The notes beneath the pieces were generated by a model. The model was given only the letters and a program-made list of their open reading frames with translations. It ran no database searches and was not told where the DNA came from. A stretch of 49,847 bases of DNA from Bacteroidales bacterium. Its GTDB lineage: Bacteria > Bacteroidota > Bacteroidia > Bacteroidales > Bacteroidaceae. Shown here one piece after another: positions 34,600 to 46,636 of the stretch. The position numbers and the translations under genes are program-made. Positions within the stretch are counted from its first letter, which is position 1; the number at the start of each line of letters is the position of its first letter. The stretch is taken from positions 1 to 49,847 of the forward strand of contig SUXN01000021.1 in the NCBI GenBank assembly GCA_015060965.1, written 5' to 3'.

Positions 34600-35412
34600 C
34601 TATAATGTGTAAACGGCATCCTTGACATACTGCGCCCACTCGGTAGGTGTCTTTGTCCTGTCGAAAGTCTGCCAGGGGATAGGCTTGCCTATCGTAACTT
34701 TGAACTTCTTGTCTCTGTTCTTGAACATCTCGTCGCTGAGGTACAGCATCGCAATGTTGAACTTTATGCCCAACATCTTGTTTATGTTTGCAAGACGGTA
34801 GAAGAACTTTGAGTTCTCACCCTCGAAATGGATGGGAACAATATCGCGTTTTGTCTGTACGCTCTTTGTGATGAAGGTCTTTTTCCAGTCGATGTCACGT
34901 ATGACGCCTTTTGTCTTGCGTGAGCAGAGACCTGCCGGGAACATCACTATGTGGTTGTCGCTCTCGAAGGCGGTGTTGACCTGCTGGGGGAAGTTACGTG
35001 CCTGTTTGCCTGTCTTGTTTATTGGCACCCAGAACTCGGCAAGATGAGGTATATTCATCAGGAGGTCGTTCACAAGGAACTTTATCTTACCCTGATAGTG
35101 GGGACCGAGGATATGCGCCAGCCCCAGACCGTCCTGCGCTCCAAGAGGGTGGTTGCTGACAAATGTACATAGACCATCCTTGGGAAGGTTCTCAAGACCG
35201 TTGACCTCGAATGTATTGTTGAAATACTCCATAAAGGAGTTCACGAAATCGAGACCGCGCTTGTCATTGTTTTCACGCAAGAAATGGTTCACTTCATCCT
35301 GATGGACTATCTTCTTGAGATATGATACAAGAAAACCGGGCACATAGCGCGCTTTCTTTCCGGCTTTGGCAGCCAATATCTTTTCGACATCTATTTGCAA
35401 TACCTCACTCAT
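34600..35412 (-). CDS. glsA: PlsC-type O-acyltransferase, probable glycine lipid O-acyltransferase
   Basis: 270 residues of the lysophospholipid acyltransferase family. The catalytic block reads SNHPLGAQDGLGLAHILG (His-x5-Asp instead of the more common His-x4-Asp); further blocks are VPINKTGKQARNFPQQ and the FPAGLCSRKTKG substrate-binding motif. As GlsA it would add a second acyl group to N-acyl glycine, giving the diacyl glycine lipid of the membrane. First gene of the pair, with a candidate promoter 18 bp upstream of the start codon. Confidence 0.75.
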   Translation of the reverse strand: MSEVLQIDVEKILAAKAGKKARYVPGFLVSYLKKIVHQDEVNHFLRENNDKRGLDFVNSFMEYFNNTFEVNGLENLPKDGLCTFVSNHPLGAQDGLGLAHILGPHYQGKIKFLVNDLLMNIPHLAEFWVPINKTGKQARNFPQQVNTAFESDNHIVMFPAGLCSRKTKGVIRDIDWKKTFITKSVQTKRDIVPIHFEGENSKFFYRLANINKMLGIKFNIAMLYLSDEMFKNRDKKFKVTIGKPIPWQTFDRTKTPTEWAQYVKDAVYTL

Positions 35413-35430
35413 TGCCTAATATATTTGAGA

Positions 35431-35462
35431 CAAATTTACTCCGAAATTATTACAAAAACAAG
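35431..35462 (-). promoter_or_regulatory. Promoter for the glsA-glsB pair
   Basis: On the minus strand TAAATTTG (35431-35438) lies 20 bp from CTTG (35459-35462), a one-mismatch -33 box. The leader to the start codon at 35412 is short. Confidence 0.55.
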
Positions 35463-35572
35463 ATATTCCATAATTATATACCAATACTCCCCCTTGGAAA
35501 ATCAACGCCATAGCCATATAAGGTATGACAGTCAACCGTTCTTGTCCTTATATTTCATGCATATAAATACAA

Positions 35573-35603
35573 GAGCGGGCACACTTTGAAAATGTGCCCG
35601 CTC
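35573..35603 (-). terminator. Terminator of rpoBC
   Basis: GAGCGGGCAC (35573-35582) pairs with GTGCCCGCTC (35594-35603), followed on the minus strand by TTGTATTTAT. It is 17 bp after the rpoC stop codon. Confidence 0.85.
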
Positions 35604-35620
35604 CTTATAATTGGTATCAA

Positions 35621-38600
35621 TTACTCTGCATCATCGTCAGAGAAGTCCAGAACAGCCTTCTTGCTTGCCTGCATACGCTCATAATCCTCGCGTGAGCCGA
35701 CAACGATCTTGCTGAAGTCGCGCTGACCTGTACCGGCCGGGATGAGGTGACCGCAGATAACGTTCTCCTTCATACCCAACAGGTAGTCGCTCTTCATATT
35801 GATTGCAGCCTCGTTGAGCACCTTTGTTGTCTCCTGGAACGATGCAGCCGACATGAAGCTCTGTGTCTGCAATGCGGCGCGTGTGATACCCTGCAGAATC
35901 TGTGTAGATGTAGCAGGCTGTGCATCACGTGCCTCTACAGGCTTGAGGTCACGGCGCTTGAGAGTACTGTTCTCGTCGCGCAACTTGCGTGCTGTTATAA
36001 TCTGACCCGGTTTGAGATTCTCTGAGTCACCGGCATCAACAACAACCTTCTTACCCCAGATGCGGTCATTCTCCTCCTGGAACTGGAGCTTGTCCACAAT
36101 CTGCAACTCAAGGAAACGTGTATCACCTGGCTCGTTGATCTGCACCTTACGCATCATCTGACGTACGATAATCTCAAAGTGCTTGTCATTGATCTTCACA
36201 CCCTGTGAACGGTATACGTCCTGTGCCTCGTTGACTATGTACTCCTGAACTGCGGTAGGTCCCTTGATGGCAAGGATATCCGATGGAGTGATCGCACCGT
36301 CAGACAGAGGTGTACCTGCACGTACATAGTCGCCGTCCTGTACAAGGATCTGCTTTGAAAGGGCAACAAGATACTTCTTCACATCTCCGACCTTTGAGGT
36401 CACTACGATCTCGCGGTTACCGCGCTTAACCTTACCCATTGTTACCTCACCGTCAATCTCAGAAACGACTGCAGGGTTAGATGGGTTACGTGCCTCGAAG
36501 AGCTCTGTTACACGTGGCAGACCACCGGTGATATCACCTGCGTTACCGAACACGCGTGGAATCTTGACGAGTACGTCACCGGCCTTGAGGACATCGCCGT
36601 TCTCAACCACCACGTGGCCGCCTACGGGCAAGTTGTATGTGTGGAGGATATTGCCGTTCTCATCGTTGATGTGTACGGTAGGAATCTTGTTCTTGTCCTT
36701 AGACTCGATGATGACAATCTCGTGCAAGCCTGTACTCTCATCGGTCTCGACCTTATATGTAACATTCTCGATAACTGACTCGAAATCAACCTTACCGGCA
36801 ACCTCTGTAACGATTACGGCGTTGAATGGGTCCCAAGATGCAATTACCTTGCCTTTCTCAACGAGATCGTCCTCGCCGGCATAGAGTTTTGAACCGTAAG
36901 GGATGTTGTGTGATGAAAGCACAATACCTGTATTGACATCCACGAAACGTACCTCGCTCAAACGGCTTACTACGATCTTCACAGGAGTACCGTCGGGCTC
37001 AAGAGTGTCAACAGTACGCAACTCCTCGAACTTGAGACGTGAAGCGTGCTTTGCACGGATAGTTGCATCGGCTGCGATATTGGCAGCGGTACCACCGGCG
37101 TGGAAGGTACGGAGTGTAAGCTGTGTACCAGGCTCACCGATTGACTGTGCTGCGATGACACCGACTGCCTCACCCTTCTCGACCATACGGCTTGTAGCAA
37201 GGTTGCGGCCATAACACTTGGCACATACACCGTGCTTTGACTCACAGGTAAGAACTGAACGGATCTCTACGCTCTCGATAGGTGACTTCTCGATCTCATC
37301 AGCGATGGTTTCTGTGATGAGCTCACCTGAAGCAACGATGATCTTTCCTGTTGTAGGATGAACCACATCGTGTACCGATACACGGCCCATGATACGCTCA
37401 CCAAGTGTTGCAATTACCTCGTCACCGTTCTTGAGTGCTGTACATACAAGACCACGCAGTGTACCGCAATCGTCCTCGTTGATGATGACATCGTGCGATA
37501 CGTCTACAAGACGACGTGTAAGGTAACCGGCATCGGCTGTCTTCAAAGCGGTATCGGCAAGACCCTTACGCGCACCGTGAGAAGAGATAAAGTACTCGAG
37601 CACCGAAAGACCCTCCTTAAAGTTAGAAAGAATAGGGTTCTCGATAATCTGCGCACCCTCTGAACCTGCCTTCTGAGGCTTTGCCATAAGACCACGCATA
37701 CCTGAGAGCTGACGGATCTGGTCCTTAGAACCACGGGCACCTGAATCGAGCATCATATATACTGAGTTGAAGCCCTGGTCATCGGTAGAAATAGTCTTCA
37801 TCAGCACGTTTGCAAGGTCGGCGTTAACGTGTGTCCACTCATCGACAACCTTGTTATAACGCTCCTTATCGGTGATAAGACCGAGGTTATACTCTGCGAG
37901 AATCTCCTCAACCTTCTCATTACCCTTGCGTACGAGTTCCTCCTTCTCCTTTGGAATGATGACATCGTCGAGGTTGAATGACAGACCACCCTTGAACGCC
38001 ATGTAGTAACCGAGGTTCTTGATACCGTCAAGGAACTCTGCCGAACGGGCAACACCTACGCGTTTGATTACCTCGGTGATGATGTCACGGAGTGACTTCT
38101 TTGAGATAATGGTGTTGATGAATCCCATCTCACGTGGAACGATGTTGTTCACGATGATACGTCCTACGGATGTCTCGCGGAGAACCTGAACGTACTCGCC
38201 GTTCTCGTTGCGGTCCTCTACCATTACCTTTACCGGTGCATGAATCTCAACACGGCCCTGGTTATAGGCAATCATAGCCTCCTCGGGACCATAGAATGTC
38301 ATGCCTGAACCCTTGGCACCCTCACGCAGTTTGGTGATGTAGTAAAGACCAAGTACCATATCCTGTGAAGGAACGGCAATAGGAGCACCGTTAGAAGGGT
38401 TCAATATATTGTGTGACTGGAGCATCAGCATCTGTGCCTCCAGAATAGCCTCGTTGCTGAGTGGCAAGTGGACAGCCATCTGGTCACCGTCGAAGTCGGC
38501 GTTGAACGCAGTACATGCAAGCGGGTGGAGCTGGATTGCCTTACCCTCGATCATCTTTGGCTGGAAAGCCTGGATACCCAGACGGTGAAGTGTCGGCGCA

Positions 38601-39970
38601 CGGTTCAAGAGAACGGGGTGACCCTTCATTACATGCTCGAGGATATCCCAGATGATCGGCTCGCGACGGTCAACGATCTTCTTCGCAGACTTTACAGTCT
38701 TCACGATACCGCGCTCAATGAGCTTGCGGATGATGAATGGCTTGTAGAGCTCGGCAGCCATAAGCTTTGGCAGACCGCACTCACCCATTTTGAGCTCAGG
38801 ACCGACGACGATAACCGAACGCGCAGAATAGTCGACACGCTTACCCAGAAGATTCTGGCGGAAACGTCCCTGCTTACCCTTGAGGCTGTCGGAGAGAGAC
38901 TTTAAAGGACGGTTCGCGTCTGACTTGAGGGCGCTTGCCTTGCGTGAGTTGTCGAACAATGAATCGACAGCCTCCTGCAGCATACGCTTCTCGTTACGCA
39001 GAATCACCTCGGGAGCCTTGATCTCGATAAGCTTCTTCAAGCGGTTGTTACGTATGATAACACGACGGTAGAGGTCGTTGAGGTCTGAAGTAGCGAAACG
39101 GCCACCATCCAGCGGAACCAACGGACGCAACTCAGGTGGTGTCACTGGAATTACGTTCATGATCATCCACTCGGGACGGTTGTTACCGTTTGATGCAGCC
39201 ATTGACGAACGGAAAGACTCAACCACCTGAAGGCGCTTGAGAGCCTCGTTCTTGCGCTGCTGTGACATATCGGTATTGGCACGGTTACGGAGCTCGTATG
39301 AAAGCGAGTCAAGGTCAATGCGTGCAAGAAGATCCTGGATAGCCTCGGCACCCATCTTCGCGATGAACTTGTTGGGGTCGCTGTCATCAAGGTACTCGTT
39401 ACCCTGAGGCAGGTTATCCATGATTGTGATATACTCGTCCTCAGTAAGCAGCTGCATTGTGTCTACGCCGTCGAGTACATTCTCCTTACCGGGGATGTCC
39501 TGACGTACCTCGCCCTCCTTACGGGCCATTACACCCGGCTGGATAACGATATATTTCTCGTAATAGATTACCGCATCGAGCATCTTTGTAGGAAGACCCA
39601 GCAGGTAACCGATCTTGTTAGGCAATGAACGGAAGTACCAGATGTGGGCAACGGGCACAACAAGCTGGATGTGACCCATGCGCTCACGACGTACCTTCTT
39701 CTCTGTAACCATTACACCGCAACGGTCGCAGACGATACCTTTATAGCGGATGCGCTTGTACTTACCGCAGTGGCACTCGTAATCCTTTACCGGACCGAAG
39801 ATGCGCTCGCAGAACAATCCGTCACGCTCGGGCTTATAGGTACGGTAGTTGATTGTTTCCGGTTTCAACACCTCTCCACAAGAGTTACCCAATATCTCCT
39901 GCGGTGAAGCAAGACCGATGGTAATCTTCGAGAAATTATTTTTTGTCTTAGTTTCTTTTCTAAAAGCCAT
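35621..39970 (-). CDS. rpoC: RNA polymerase beta' subunit
   Basis: 1449 residues. The N-terminal zinc ribbon has Cys66, Cys68, Cys81 and Cys84 (CHCGKYKR... CDRCG). The active-site [12 protein letters not shown] binds catalytic Mg. The bridge-helix/trigger-loop region includes [18 protein letters not shown], and the second zinc site is [15 protein letters not shown]. It forms the catalytic cleft of RNA polymerase with beta. It follows rpoB by 32 bp and ends at a strong terminator, the end of the large operon. Confidence 0.99.
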   Translation of the reverse strand: MAFRKETKTKNNFSKITIGLASPQEILGNSCGEVLKPETINYRTYKPERDGLFCERIFGPVKDYECHCGKYKRIRYKGIVCDRCGVMVTEKKVRRERMGHIQLVVPVAHIWYFRSLPNKIGYLLGLPTKMLDAVIYYEKYIVIQPGVMARKEGEVRQDIPGKENVLDGVDTMQLLTEDEYITIMDNLPQGNEYLDDSDPNKFIAKMGAEAIQDLLARIDLDSLSYELRNRANTDMSQQRKNEALKRLQVVESFRSSMAASNGNNRPEWMIMNVIPVTPPELRPLVPLDGGRFATSDLNDLYRRVIIRNNRLKKLIEIKAPEVILRNEKRMLQEAVDSLFDNSRKASALKSDANRPLKSLSDSLKGKQGRFRQNLLGKRVDYSARSVIVVGPELKMGECGLPKLMAAELYKPFIIRKLIERGIVKTVKSAKKIVDRREPIIWDILEHVMKGHPVLLNRAPTLHRLGIQAFQPKMIEGKAIQLHPLACTAFNADFDGDQMAVHLPLSNEAILEAQMLMLQSHNILNPSNGAPIAVPSQDMVLGLYYITKLREGAKGSGMTFYGPEEAMIAYNQGRVEIHAPVKVMVEDRNENGEYVQVLRETSVGRIIVNNIVPREMGFINTIISKKSLRDIITEVIKRVGVARSAEFLDGIKNLGYYMAFKGGLSFNLDDVIIPKEKEELVRKGNEKVEEILAEYNLGLITDKERYNKVVDEWTHVNADLANVLMKTISTDDQGFNSVYMMLDSGARGSKDQIRQLSGMRGLMAKPQKAGSEGAQIIENPILSNFKEGLSVLEYFISSHGARKGLADTALKTADAGYLTRRLVDVSHDVIINEDDCGTLRGLVCTALKNGDEVIATLGERIMGRVSVHDVVHPTTGKIIVASGELITETIADEIEKSPIESVEIRSVLTCESKHGVCAKCYGRNLATSRMVEKGEAVGVIAAQSIGEPGTQLTLRTFHAGGTAANIAADATIRAKHASRLKFEELRTVDTLEPDGTPVKIVVSRLSEVRFVDVNTGIVLSSHNIPYGSKLYAGEDDLVEKGKVIASWDPFNAVIVTEVAGKVDFESVIENVTYKVETDESTGLHEIVIIESKDKNKIPTVHINDENGNILHTYNLPVGGHVVVENGDVLKAGDVLVKIPRVFGNAGDITGGLPRVTELFEARNPSNPAVVSEIDGEVTMGKVKRGNREIVVTSKVGDVKKYLVALSKQILVQDGDYVRAGTPLSDGAITPSDILAIKGPTAVQEYIVNEAQDVYRSQGVKINDKHFEIIVRQMMRKVQINEPGDTRFLELQIVDKLQFQEENDRIWGKKVVVDAGDSENLKPGQIITARKLRDENSTLKRRDLKPVEARDAQPATSTQILQGITRAALQTQSFMSAASFQETTKVLNEAAINMKSDYLLGMKENVICGHLIPAGTGQRDFSKIVVGSREDYERMQASKKAVLDFSDDDAE

Positions 39971-40002
39971 AGTTGTATATTGACAAAAACGTGATGGATT
40001 AA

Positions 40003-43000
40003 TTATTCAAATGAAATGCTCAAGCCCAGACCGCGCAACTCGTGCAGCAACACATTGAGTGACTCAGGAATGCTTGGTGTAGGCATCGGATCGCCCTTGA
40101 CAATTGCCTCGTATGCCTTTGAACGGCCTGCAACGTCATCCGACTTGATTGTCAGGATCTCCTGCAGGATGTGTGCGGCACCGAATGCCTCAAGAGCCCA
40201 AACCTCCATCTCTCCGAAACGCTGACCACCGAACTGTGCCTTACCACCGAGCGGCTGCTGTGTGATGAGAGAGTAAGGACCGATTGAACGTGCGTGCATC
40301 TTGTCCTCGACCATGTGACCGAGTTTCAGCATGTAGCTGACACCCACTGTCGCAGGCTGGTCAAAACGCTCACCTGTACCACCATCGTAGAGGTATGTCT
40401 TACCGAAGCGTGGAATACCGGCCTTGTCAGTCCACTCACAGAGATCCTCAAGCTTTGCACCGTCGAAGATAGGAGTAGCGAACTTGACGCCCAGTTCCTT
40501 ACCGGCACGGCCAAGGACTGTCTCGAATATCTGACCGATGTTCATACGTGAAGGCACACCCAGCGGGTTCAGGATGATATCTACCGGAGTACCATCCTCA
40601 AGGAACGGCATATCCTCCTGGCGTACGACGCGTGACACGATACCCTTGTTACCGTGGCGACCCGCCATCTTGTCACCGACACCGATCTTGCGCTTCTTGG
40701 CAATGTAAACCTTTGCCATCTTCATTGTGCCTGAAGGAAGCTCATCACCGATGGTGAGAGCGAACTTCTCACGCTTAACCTCGGCATCAAGTTCTTTGTA
40801 CTTGTGTATGAAGTTGATGATGAGAGTGCGGATAAGGTCGTTGGTGTGTGCGTCGGCAGTCCACTTGCTCAGCTGAACAGCTGTGTAGTCGAGAGCATCG
40901 AGCTCGGGACGTGTGAACTTTGCACCCTTTGCGATAACCTCTGTACCCATGAAGTCCTTCACACCCTGTGAAACGCGGCCGTTTACAAGAGTCAAGAGCT
41001 TGTCTACAAGGATAGCCTTGAGGTCGTCTACCTTCTTCTGGAACTCGTCATCAATCTTTGGCAGCTTAGCCTTGTCGGCCAACTTCGCAGAACGTGTCTT
41101 CTCGGCACGCTGGAAGAGGCGACGGTCGATAACTACACCCTGGAGTGATGGAGAAGCCTTGAGAGAGGCATCCTTAACGTCACCTGCCTTGTCACCGAAG
41201 ATTGCACGAAGCAATTTCTCCTCAGGAGTAGGATCAGACTCACCCTTCGGTGTGATCTTACCGATGATGATATCGCCGGGCTTCACATAAGCACCTACAC
41301 GGATGATACCGTTCTTGTCAAGGTCCTTAGTGGCATCCTCGCTGACGTTGGGGATATCGTATGTGAACTCCTCCATACCACGCTTTGTCTCACGAACCTC
41401 GAGAGAGAGCTCGTCAACGTGCACCGATGTAAGGACATCCTCACGTACCACCTTCTCGTTCAGCACGATAGCATCCTCATAGTTGTAACCCTTCCAAGGC
41501 ATGTAAGCAACCAACAGGTTCTTACCGAGAGCAAGCTCTCCTGCCTGTGTAGAGTAACCCTCGGTGAGGATATCTCCGGCCTTGACCTTCTGGCCCTTAT
41601 CGCAAATAGGACGAAGGTCAATAGTCATATTCTGGTTTGTACGACGGAACTTTGGAATGATGTACTCCTTTGAAGCAGGCTCGAAGCTCACGAACTCCTC
41701 CTCATCTGTGCGGTCGTACTTGATTACAATTCTTGAAGCATCCACAAACTCAATGACACCGTCACCCTCGGCAACAATCTGTGTACGTGAGTCCTCTACA
41801 AGCTGCTTCTCAAAACCGGTACCCACGATTGGAGCCTCGGTTGTCAACAAAGGTACTGCCTGGCGCATCATGTTAGAACCCATCAACGCACGGTTGGCAT
41901 CATCGTGCTCAAGGAACGGAATGAGTGATGCGGCGATAGAGGCAATCTGCTGTGGTGAAACGTCCATCAGTTCCACTCTACCCGGCTCCACAACAGGATA
42001 ATCGGCATCCTGGCGTGTCTTTACCTTCTTAAGGATGAAGTTACCCTCAGCATCAAGCGGAGCATTACCCTGGGCAATGATTCTGCCCTCCTCCTCCTCG
42101 GCTGTGTAGTAAGCTACATTGTCATTATTTATATCGACCTTACAGTTAGATACCGAACGGTACGGTGTAACGATAAAGCCGAGCTCATTGATCTTGGCAT
42201 ATATACACAAAGATGAGATAAGACCGATGTTAGGTCCCTCAGGCGTCTCGATAGGACAGAGACGGCCATAGTGTGTATAGTGTACGTCACGAACTTCGAA
42301 ACCCGCACGCTCACGTGAAAGACCACCGGGGCCGAGAGCCGAGAGACGACGTTTGTGAGTAATCTCGGCCAACGGGTTTGTCTGGTCCATGAACTGTGAC
42401 AAAGCATTGGTACCGAAGAATGTGTTGATGACAGCAGAAACTGTCTTCGCGTTGATAAGGTCTGTTGGGGTGAACACCTCATTGTCACGGACGTTCATCC
42501 TCTCACGGATGGTACGCGCCATACGTGCAAGACCTATTGCAAACTGGTTCGACAACTGCTCGCCCACAGTGCGTACACGACGGTTGCTCAAGTGGTCGAT
42601 ATCGTCGACAGTCGCCATTGAGTTAACAAGACCGATGAGGTACTTGATAATCTCGATGATATCCTCCTTTGTCAACACTCTGACATCCATATCGGTAGAG
42701 AGGCCCAACTTGCGGTTGATGCGGTAACGGCCCACATCACCCAGGTCATAACGTTTCTCCGAGAAGAAGAGGTTGTTGATGACCTCACGTGCGCTGGCAT
42801 CATCGGCAGGCTCCGCGTTACGCAAGAGACGGAAGATGCAGTTCACAGCCTCCTTTTCAGAGTTGCTGGTATCCTTGTCAAGAGTGTTGAAGATGAGAGA
42901 ATAGTCAGGTGCATCGGGATCATCACTCTCCTTGTGGAGAAGGATTGTCTCGACGCCACTATCCAGGATGCGGTCTACAAGATCCTGATCCAGGATAGAC

Positions 43001-43821
43001 TCTCTCTCTACTACAACATCACTGCGCTCGATAGAAACTACCTCACCGGTATCGGCATCTACGTAGTCCTCCTGACGTGTCTTTACCACGTGACCGGCCA
43101 TCTTGCGGCCGAGCACTTTCTTCATGCTTGCCTTTGTTACCTTGAACTCCTCGGCCAGGTCAAAGATCTCAAGGATATCCTTGTCACTCTCGAAACCGAT
43201 GGCACGCAAAAGAGTAGTAACGGGCAACTTTTTCTTACGGTCGATGTATGCATACATGACATTGTTGATGTCTGTTGCAAACTCAATCCATGATCCCTTG
43301 AATGGGATGATACGTGCTGAATAAAGCGGTGTACCGTTCGCGTGTACGCTCTGTCCGAAGAACACGCCAGGTGAACGGTGCAACTGAGAAACCACAACGC
43401 GCTCAGCACCATTGATAATGAATGTACCCTGCTTTGTCATGTAAGGGATAGGTCCAAGGAACACATCCTGTATGACGGTATCAAAATCCTCGTGGTCGGG
43501 ATCGGTACAGTAAAGTTTCAACTTTGCCTTTAAGGGGACACTGTATGTCAAGCCGCGCTCCAGACACTCTGTTATTGAATAACGGGGCGGATCGATATAA
43601 TAATCCAGGAACTCCAGCACGAAGTTGTTTCTCGTATCGGTGATAGGGAAATTCTCGGCAAAAACCTTATAGAGACCATCGTTGACTCTCTTTTCGGGTG
43701 GAGTATCGAGTTGAAGGAAGTCCTCGAAAGACTTCAATTGTACTTCCAAAAAGTCCGGGCAAGGCATTGGATCTTTTATAGAAGCAAAGTTAATTCTTTG
43801 ATTATCAGTTTTTAACGACAT
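40003..43821 (-). CDS. rpoB: RNA polymerase beta subunit
   Basis: 1272 residues. The rifampicin-pocket segment [20 protein letters not shown] is intact, with Asp, His and Ser at the positions mutated in resistant strains ([20 protein letters not shown]), so the sequence looks rifampicin-sensitive. C-terminal landmarks include [13 protein letters not shown] and [21 protein letters not shown]. The gene follows rplL after a hairpin that could adjust its expression relative to the ribosomal proteins. Confidence 0.99.
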   Translation of the reverse strand: MSLKTDNQRINFASIKDPMPCPDFLEVQLKSFEDFLQLDTPPEKRVNDGLYKVFAENFPITDTRNNFVLEFLDYYIDPPRYSITECLERGLTYSVPLKAKLKLYCTDPDHEDFDTVIQDVFLGPIPYMTKQGTFIINGAERVVVSQLHRSPGVFFGQSVHANGTPLYSARIIPFKGSWIEFATDINNVMYAYIDRKKKLPVTTLLRAIGFESDKDILEIFDLAEEFKVTKASMKKVLGRKMAGHVVKTRQEDYVDADTGEVVSIERSDVVVERESILDQDLVDRILDSGVETILLHKESDDPDAPDYSLIFNTLDKDTSNSEKEAVNCIFRLLRNAEPADDASAREVINNLFFSEKRYDLGDVGRYRINRKLGLSTDMDVRVLTKEDIIEIIKYLIGLVNSMATVDDIDHLSNRRVRTVGEQLSNQFAIGLARMARTIRERMNVRDNEVFTPTDLINAKTVSAVINTFFGTNALSQFMDQTNPLAEITHKRRLSALGPGGLSRERAGFEVRDVHYTHYGRLCPIETPEGPNIGLISSLCIYAKINELGFIVTPYRSVSNCKVDINNDNVAYYTAEEEEGRIIAQGNAPLDAEGNFILKKVKTRQDADYPVVEPGRVELMDVSPQQIASIAASLIPFLEHDDANRALMGSNMMRQAVPLLTTEAPIVGTGFEKQLVEDSRTQIVAEGDGVIEFVDASRIVIKYDRTDEEEFVSFEPASKEYIIPKFRRTNQNMTIDLRPICDKGQKVKAGDILTEGYSTQAGELALGKNLLVAYMPWKGYNYEDAIVLNEKVVREDVLTSVHVDELSLEVRETKRGMEEFTYDIPNVSEDATKDLDKNGIIRVGAYVKPGDIIIGKITPKGESDPTPEEKLLRAIFGDKAGDVKDASLKASPSLQGVVIDRRLFQRAEKTRSAKLADKAKLPKIDDEFQKKVDDLKAILVDKLLTLVNGRVSQGVKDFMGTEVIAKGAKFTRPELDALDYTAVQLSKWTADAHTNDLIRTLIINFIHKYKELDAEVKREKFALTIGDELPSGTMKMAKVYIAKKRKIGVGDKMAGRHGNKGIVSRVVRQEDMPFLEDGTPVDIILNPLGVPSRMNIGQIFETVLGRAGKELGVKFATPIFDGAKLEDLCEWTDKAGIPRFGKTYLYDGGTGERFDQPATVGVSYMLKLGHMVEDKMHARSIGPYSLITQQPLGGKAQFGGQRFGEMEVWALEAFGAAHILQEILTIKSDDVAGRSKAYEAIVKGDPMPTPSIPESLNVLLHELRGLGLSISFE

Positions 43822-43866
43822 TGTGGCATAATGTTTTAGAACTTACTTTTCTCTTTACGCACAAAA

Positions 43867-43897
43867 GGTTAAGAACCCACTATGGGGGTTCTTAACC
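43867..43897 (-). terminator. rplL-rpoB intergenic attenuator hairpin
   Basis: GGTTAAGAACCC (43867-43878) pairs with GGGTTCTTAACC (43886-43897); the minus strand continues with TTTT. A terminator inside the rplL-rpoB gap would let ribosomal proteins be made in excess over polymerase, as known for the E. coli rplJL-rpoBC attenuator. Confidence 0.7.
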
Positions 43898-43927
43898 ATT
43901 ATACCCTTGTGCAGGGCTTGAGTGGGC

Positions 43928-44302
43928 TTACTTAATCTCAACCTCAGCACCAGACTCCTCGATAGTCTTCTTCAAAGACTCAGCCTCTGCCTTAGGAAGA
44001 CCCTCCTTGAGCACGCTAGGAGCAGCATCAACAAGGTCCTTAGCCTCCTTCAAACCAAGACCACAAGCCTCCTTAACAGCCTTTACGACTGCGAGCTTCT
44101 GAGCACCTGCGCTCTTCAAAACTACGTCGAACTCTGTCTTCTCCTCAGCAGCAGCAGCGCCACCGGCAGCAGGAGCAGCAACAGCAACAGCTGCAGCAGC
44201 GGGTTCGATACCATATTCTTCTTTAAGGATTGTTGCAAGTTCGTTAACGTCTTTTACTGTAAGGTTAACCAATTCTTCTGCAAGAGCTTTCAAATCTGCC
44301 AT
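43928..44302 (-). CDS. rplL: Ribosomal protein L7/L12
   Basis: 124 residues: N-terminal dimerisation helices, an Ala-rich hinge ([20 protein letters not shown]) and the C-terminal factor-binding domain ([20 protein letters not shown]). It forms the multi-copy stalk on L10 that recruits elongation factors. 44 bp downstream of rplJ. Confidence 0.99.
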   Translation of the reverse strand: MADLKALAEELVNLTVKDVNELATILKEEYGIEPAAAAVAVAAPAAGGAAAAEEKTEFDVVLKSAGAQKLAVVKAVKEACGLGLKEAKDLVDAAPSVLKEGLPKAEAESLKKTIEESGAEVEIK

Positions 44303-44346
44303 TTTCGTATAAATTTAAATTGTTTTTACTAATTGAATTTTGATTA

Positions 44347-44862
44347 TTATCTTTCACCGAGTGTCTTAAGAACTCCGTGGATGGTGTCACCACCAGACTG
44401 TAGAGCTGAAACAACGTTCTTGATTGGTGACTGCAGCAATGCCACAACCTCAGCGATAAGCTCGTTCTTGCTCTTGATGTTGATAAGAGTCTCAAGCTGA
44501 TCGGCGCCAACATAGAAGCTCTCCTCAGCATAAGCACCCTTGAGCGCAGGAATCTCAGCCTTACCGGCAACATCCTTGATCAACTTTGCGGGGACATTTG
44601 CAGTGTTGCAAAGCAACAGAGCTGTTGTTCCTTTCAAACAGGGATAGAGTGGAGAGAAATCGATCTCTGAAGCCTCGAACGCCTTCTTGAGAAGAGTGTT
44701 CTTAACGAGGACCATCTTAACCTCCTGCTTGTAACATTTAGCACGCATAGCGTTTGTAGCTGCAGAATTCATCGCAGTTACATCTACCAAATAGAAGTGT
44801 GCGTATTCCTTGAGAACATCGCCAATCGCGGCGATTACATTTACTTTATCTTCCTTCTTCAT
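44347..44862 (-). CDS. rplJ: Ribosomal protein L10
   Basis: 171 residues, the stalk base that anchors L7/L12 dimers through its C-terminal helix. The N-terminal rRNA-binding part shows YAHFYLVDVTAMNSAATNAM. It starts 11 bp after rplA, so any L10 autoregulatory leader would have to lie inside rplA; none is evident by eye. Confidence 0.98.
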   Translation of the reverse strand: MKKEDKVNVIAAIGDVLKEYAHFYLVDVTAMNSAATNAMRAKCYKQEVKMVLVKNTLLKKAFEASEIDFSPLYPCLKGTTALLLCNTANVPAKLIKDVAGKAEIPALKGAYAEESFYVGADQLETLINIKSKNELIAEVVALLQSPIKNVVSALQSGGDTIHGVLKTLGER

Positions 44863-44873
44863 AGTTCATCAGA

Positions 44874-45566
44874 TTAGTCGATAGACTTAGGATCGATACG
44901 GAGACCCTTGCTCATCGTAGTTGACAGGAATACACTCTTAACATATGTACCTTTCGCTGTAGAAGGTTTCAGCTTGTGGATTGTAGCCATGAACTCCTTA
45001 ACGTTCGCTATAATCGCATCAGGTGTGAAAGATGCCTTACCGATAGAAGCGTGTACAATACCAGCCTTGTCTACCTTGAAGTCGATCTTACCCTGCTTAA
45101 CCTCTTTAACAGCCTTAGGTATATCCATAGTAACGGTACCACTCTTTGGGTTAGGCATCAATCCACGAGGACCGAGCACGCGACCCAGAGCACCTAATTT
45201 GCCCATAATGGACGGCATTGTGATGATAATGTCGATATCCGTCCAACCACCTTTGATCTTTTCGATATACTCGTCAAGACCTACATAGTCAGCACCTGCC
45301 GCCTTTGCAGCTTCTTCCACATCGGGAGTACACAAGCAAAGAACGCGAACCTCCTTACCGGTACCGCTGGGCAGAGATACAACACCTCTGACCATCTGGT
45401 TTGCCTTACGAGGGTCAACGCCCAGGCGTACATCGATATCCACTGAAGCATCGAACTTGGTGAAGGTGATCTCCTTCAGCAACTCAACAGCCTCTGTCAA
45501 TGGATAGGATTTAGCTGTGTCAATTTTAGCGGCTGCTAACTTTTGATTTTTTGTCAGTTTACCCAT
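44874..45566 (-). CDS. rplA: Ribosomal protein L1
   Basis: 230 residues of the L1 stalk protein, with [39 protein letters not shown] and the C-terminal [20 protein letters not shown] motif. It is 14 bp downstream of rplK, the usual L11 operon. Confidence 0.98.
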   Translation of the reverse strand: MGKLTKNQKLAAAKIDTAKSYPLTEAVELLKEITFTKFDASVDIDVRLGVDPRKANQMVRGVVSLPSGTGKEVRVLCLCTPDVEEAAKAAGADYVGLDEYIEKIKGGWTDIDIIITMPSIMGKLGALGRVLGPRGLMPNPKSGTVTMDIPKAVKEVKQGKIDFKVDKAGIVHASIGKASFTPDAIIANVKEFMATIHKLKPSTAKGTYVKSVFLSTTMSKGLRIDPKSID

Positions 45567-45580
45567 TCTAGTCTAAATTT

Positions 45581-46024
45581 TTAATTGTTTGCGGGAAAAG
45601 TTCCACTTACACTGATACCCATACTTCTAGCTGTACCGGCAACCATCTTCATGGCAGCCTCTACAGTAAAGCAGTTCAAGTCAGGCATCTTCTCTTTCGC
45701 GATAGCCTCTACCTGCTCCCAGGTTACTGTTGCAACCTTGTTACGGTTAGGCTCAGCAGATCCACTCTTGATCTTAGCAACCTCAAGCAACTGGATTGCT
45801 ACAGGTGGAGTCTTTACGACGAAATCGAATGACTTGTCTGCATAGTAAGTAATGATAACAGGCAAAACTTTTCCGGCCTTATCCTGGGTTCTGGCATTAA
45901 ACGCCTTGCAGAATTCCATGATGTTGATTCCCTTAGAACCAAGTGCAGGTCCTACTGGAGGTGATGGATTTGCTGCGCCACCTTTAATCTGTAACTTGAT
46001 AAGTCCAGCAACTTCTTTTGCCAT
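45581..46024 (-). CDS. rplK: Ribosomal protein L11
   Basis: 147 residues; [20 protein letters not shown] and the rRNA-binding C-terminal domain are present. It is part of the GTPase-associated centre. It follows nusG after 53 bp that contain a hairpin. Confidence 0.98.
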   Translation of the reverse strand: MAKEVAGLIKLQIKGGAANPSPPVGPALGSKGINIMEFCKAFNARTQDKAGKVLPVIITYYADKSFDFVVKTPPVAIQLLEVAKIKSGSAEPNRNKVATVTWEQVEAIAKEKMPDLNCFTVEAAMKMVAGTARSMGISVSGTFPANN

Positions 46025-46056
46025 TGTAAAAAAAATCTATAAAATTAACAACATTC

Positions 46057-46083
46057 GAGTGATGTGTGGAAGCCGCATCACTC
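46057..46083 (-). promoter_or_regulatory. Hairpin across the nusG stop codon, before rplK
   Basis: GAGTGATG (46057-46064) pairs with CATCACTC (46076-46083); the nusG stop codon lies within the right arm. There is no T run, so it is more likely a leader structure for rplK-rplA or a processing site than a terminator. Confidence 0.4.
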
Positions 46084-46620
46084 TTTATCTACTTGCATAT
46101 AACCTAAATCAACCGGAGTCGAACGGCCGAAGATCTTAACCATAACCTTCAGGCGTTTCTTCTCGGTGTTGATTTCCTCAATTACACCATTGAAACCTGT
46201 GAAAGGACCTGTGTTTACCTTCACTACCTCACCGAGAGCGAACTCGAGGCTTGTCTCCTCAGGAGTCTCCTGCAATTCATCTACAGTACCGAGGATTCGG
46301 TTGATTTCAGACTGGCGTATCGGAGTCGGCTGTTCCATGCCGCCCAGGAAGCCCAACACGTTAGGAGTGTGACGGAGCATGAATGCGATGTCACCTACAA
46401 GTTCCGCCTCAACAAGGACATAACCGGGGAGATAAGACTTCTCCTTCACGATTCTCTTGCCGTTACGGACTGTCACTACCTTTTCTGTGGGGATAAGAAC
46501 CTGAGACACTTTGTCGGTAAGGCCACGAAGCTTCACATCAGCCTCGATATATTCCTTTACTTTTGCCTCCTTACCGCTAATAGCGCGCAGAACATACCAT
46601 TTCTTATTGTTCTCTGCCAT
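46078..46620 (-). CDS. nusG: Transcription termination/antitermination factor NusG
   Basis: 180 residues: NGN domain (KKWYVLRAISGKEAKVKEYI, then YLPGYVLVEAEL) and a C-terminal KOW domain (KVNTGPFTGFNGVIEE) that contacts Rho, NusE or the ribosome. 16 bp downstream of secE. Confidence 0.97.
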   Translation of the reverse strand: MAENNKKWYVLRAISGKEAKVKEYIEADVKLRGLTDKVSQVLIPTEKVVTVRNGKRIVKEKSYLPGYVLVEAELVGDIAFMLRHTPNVLGFLGGMEQPTPIRQSEINRILGTVDELQETPEETSLEFALGEVVKVNTGPFTGFNGVIEEINTEKKRLKVMVKIFGRSTPVDLGYMQVDKE

Positions 46621-46636
46621 TACTGTCTTTGATTAA

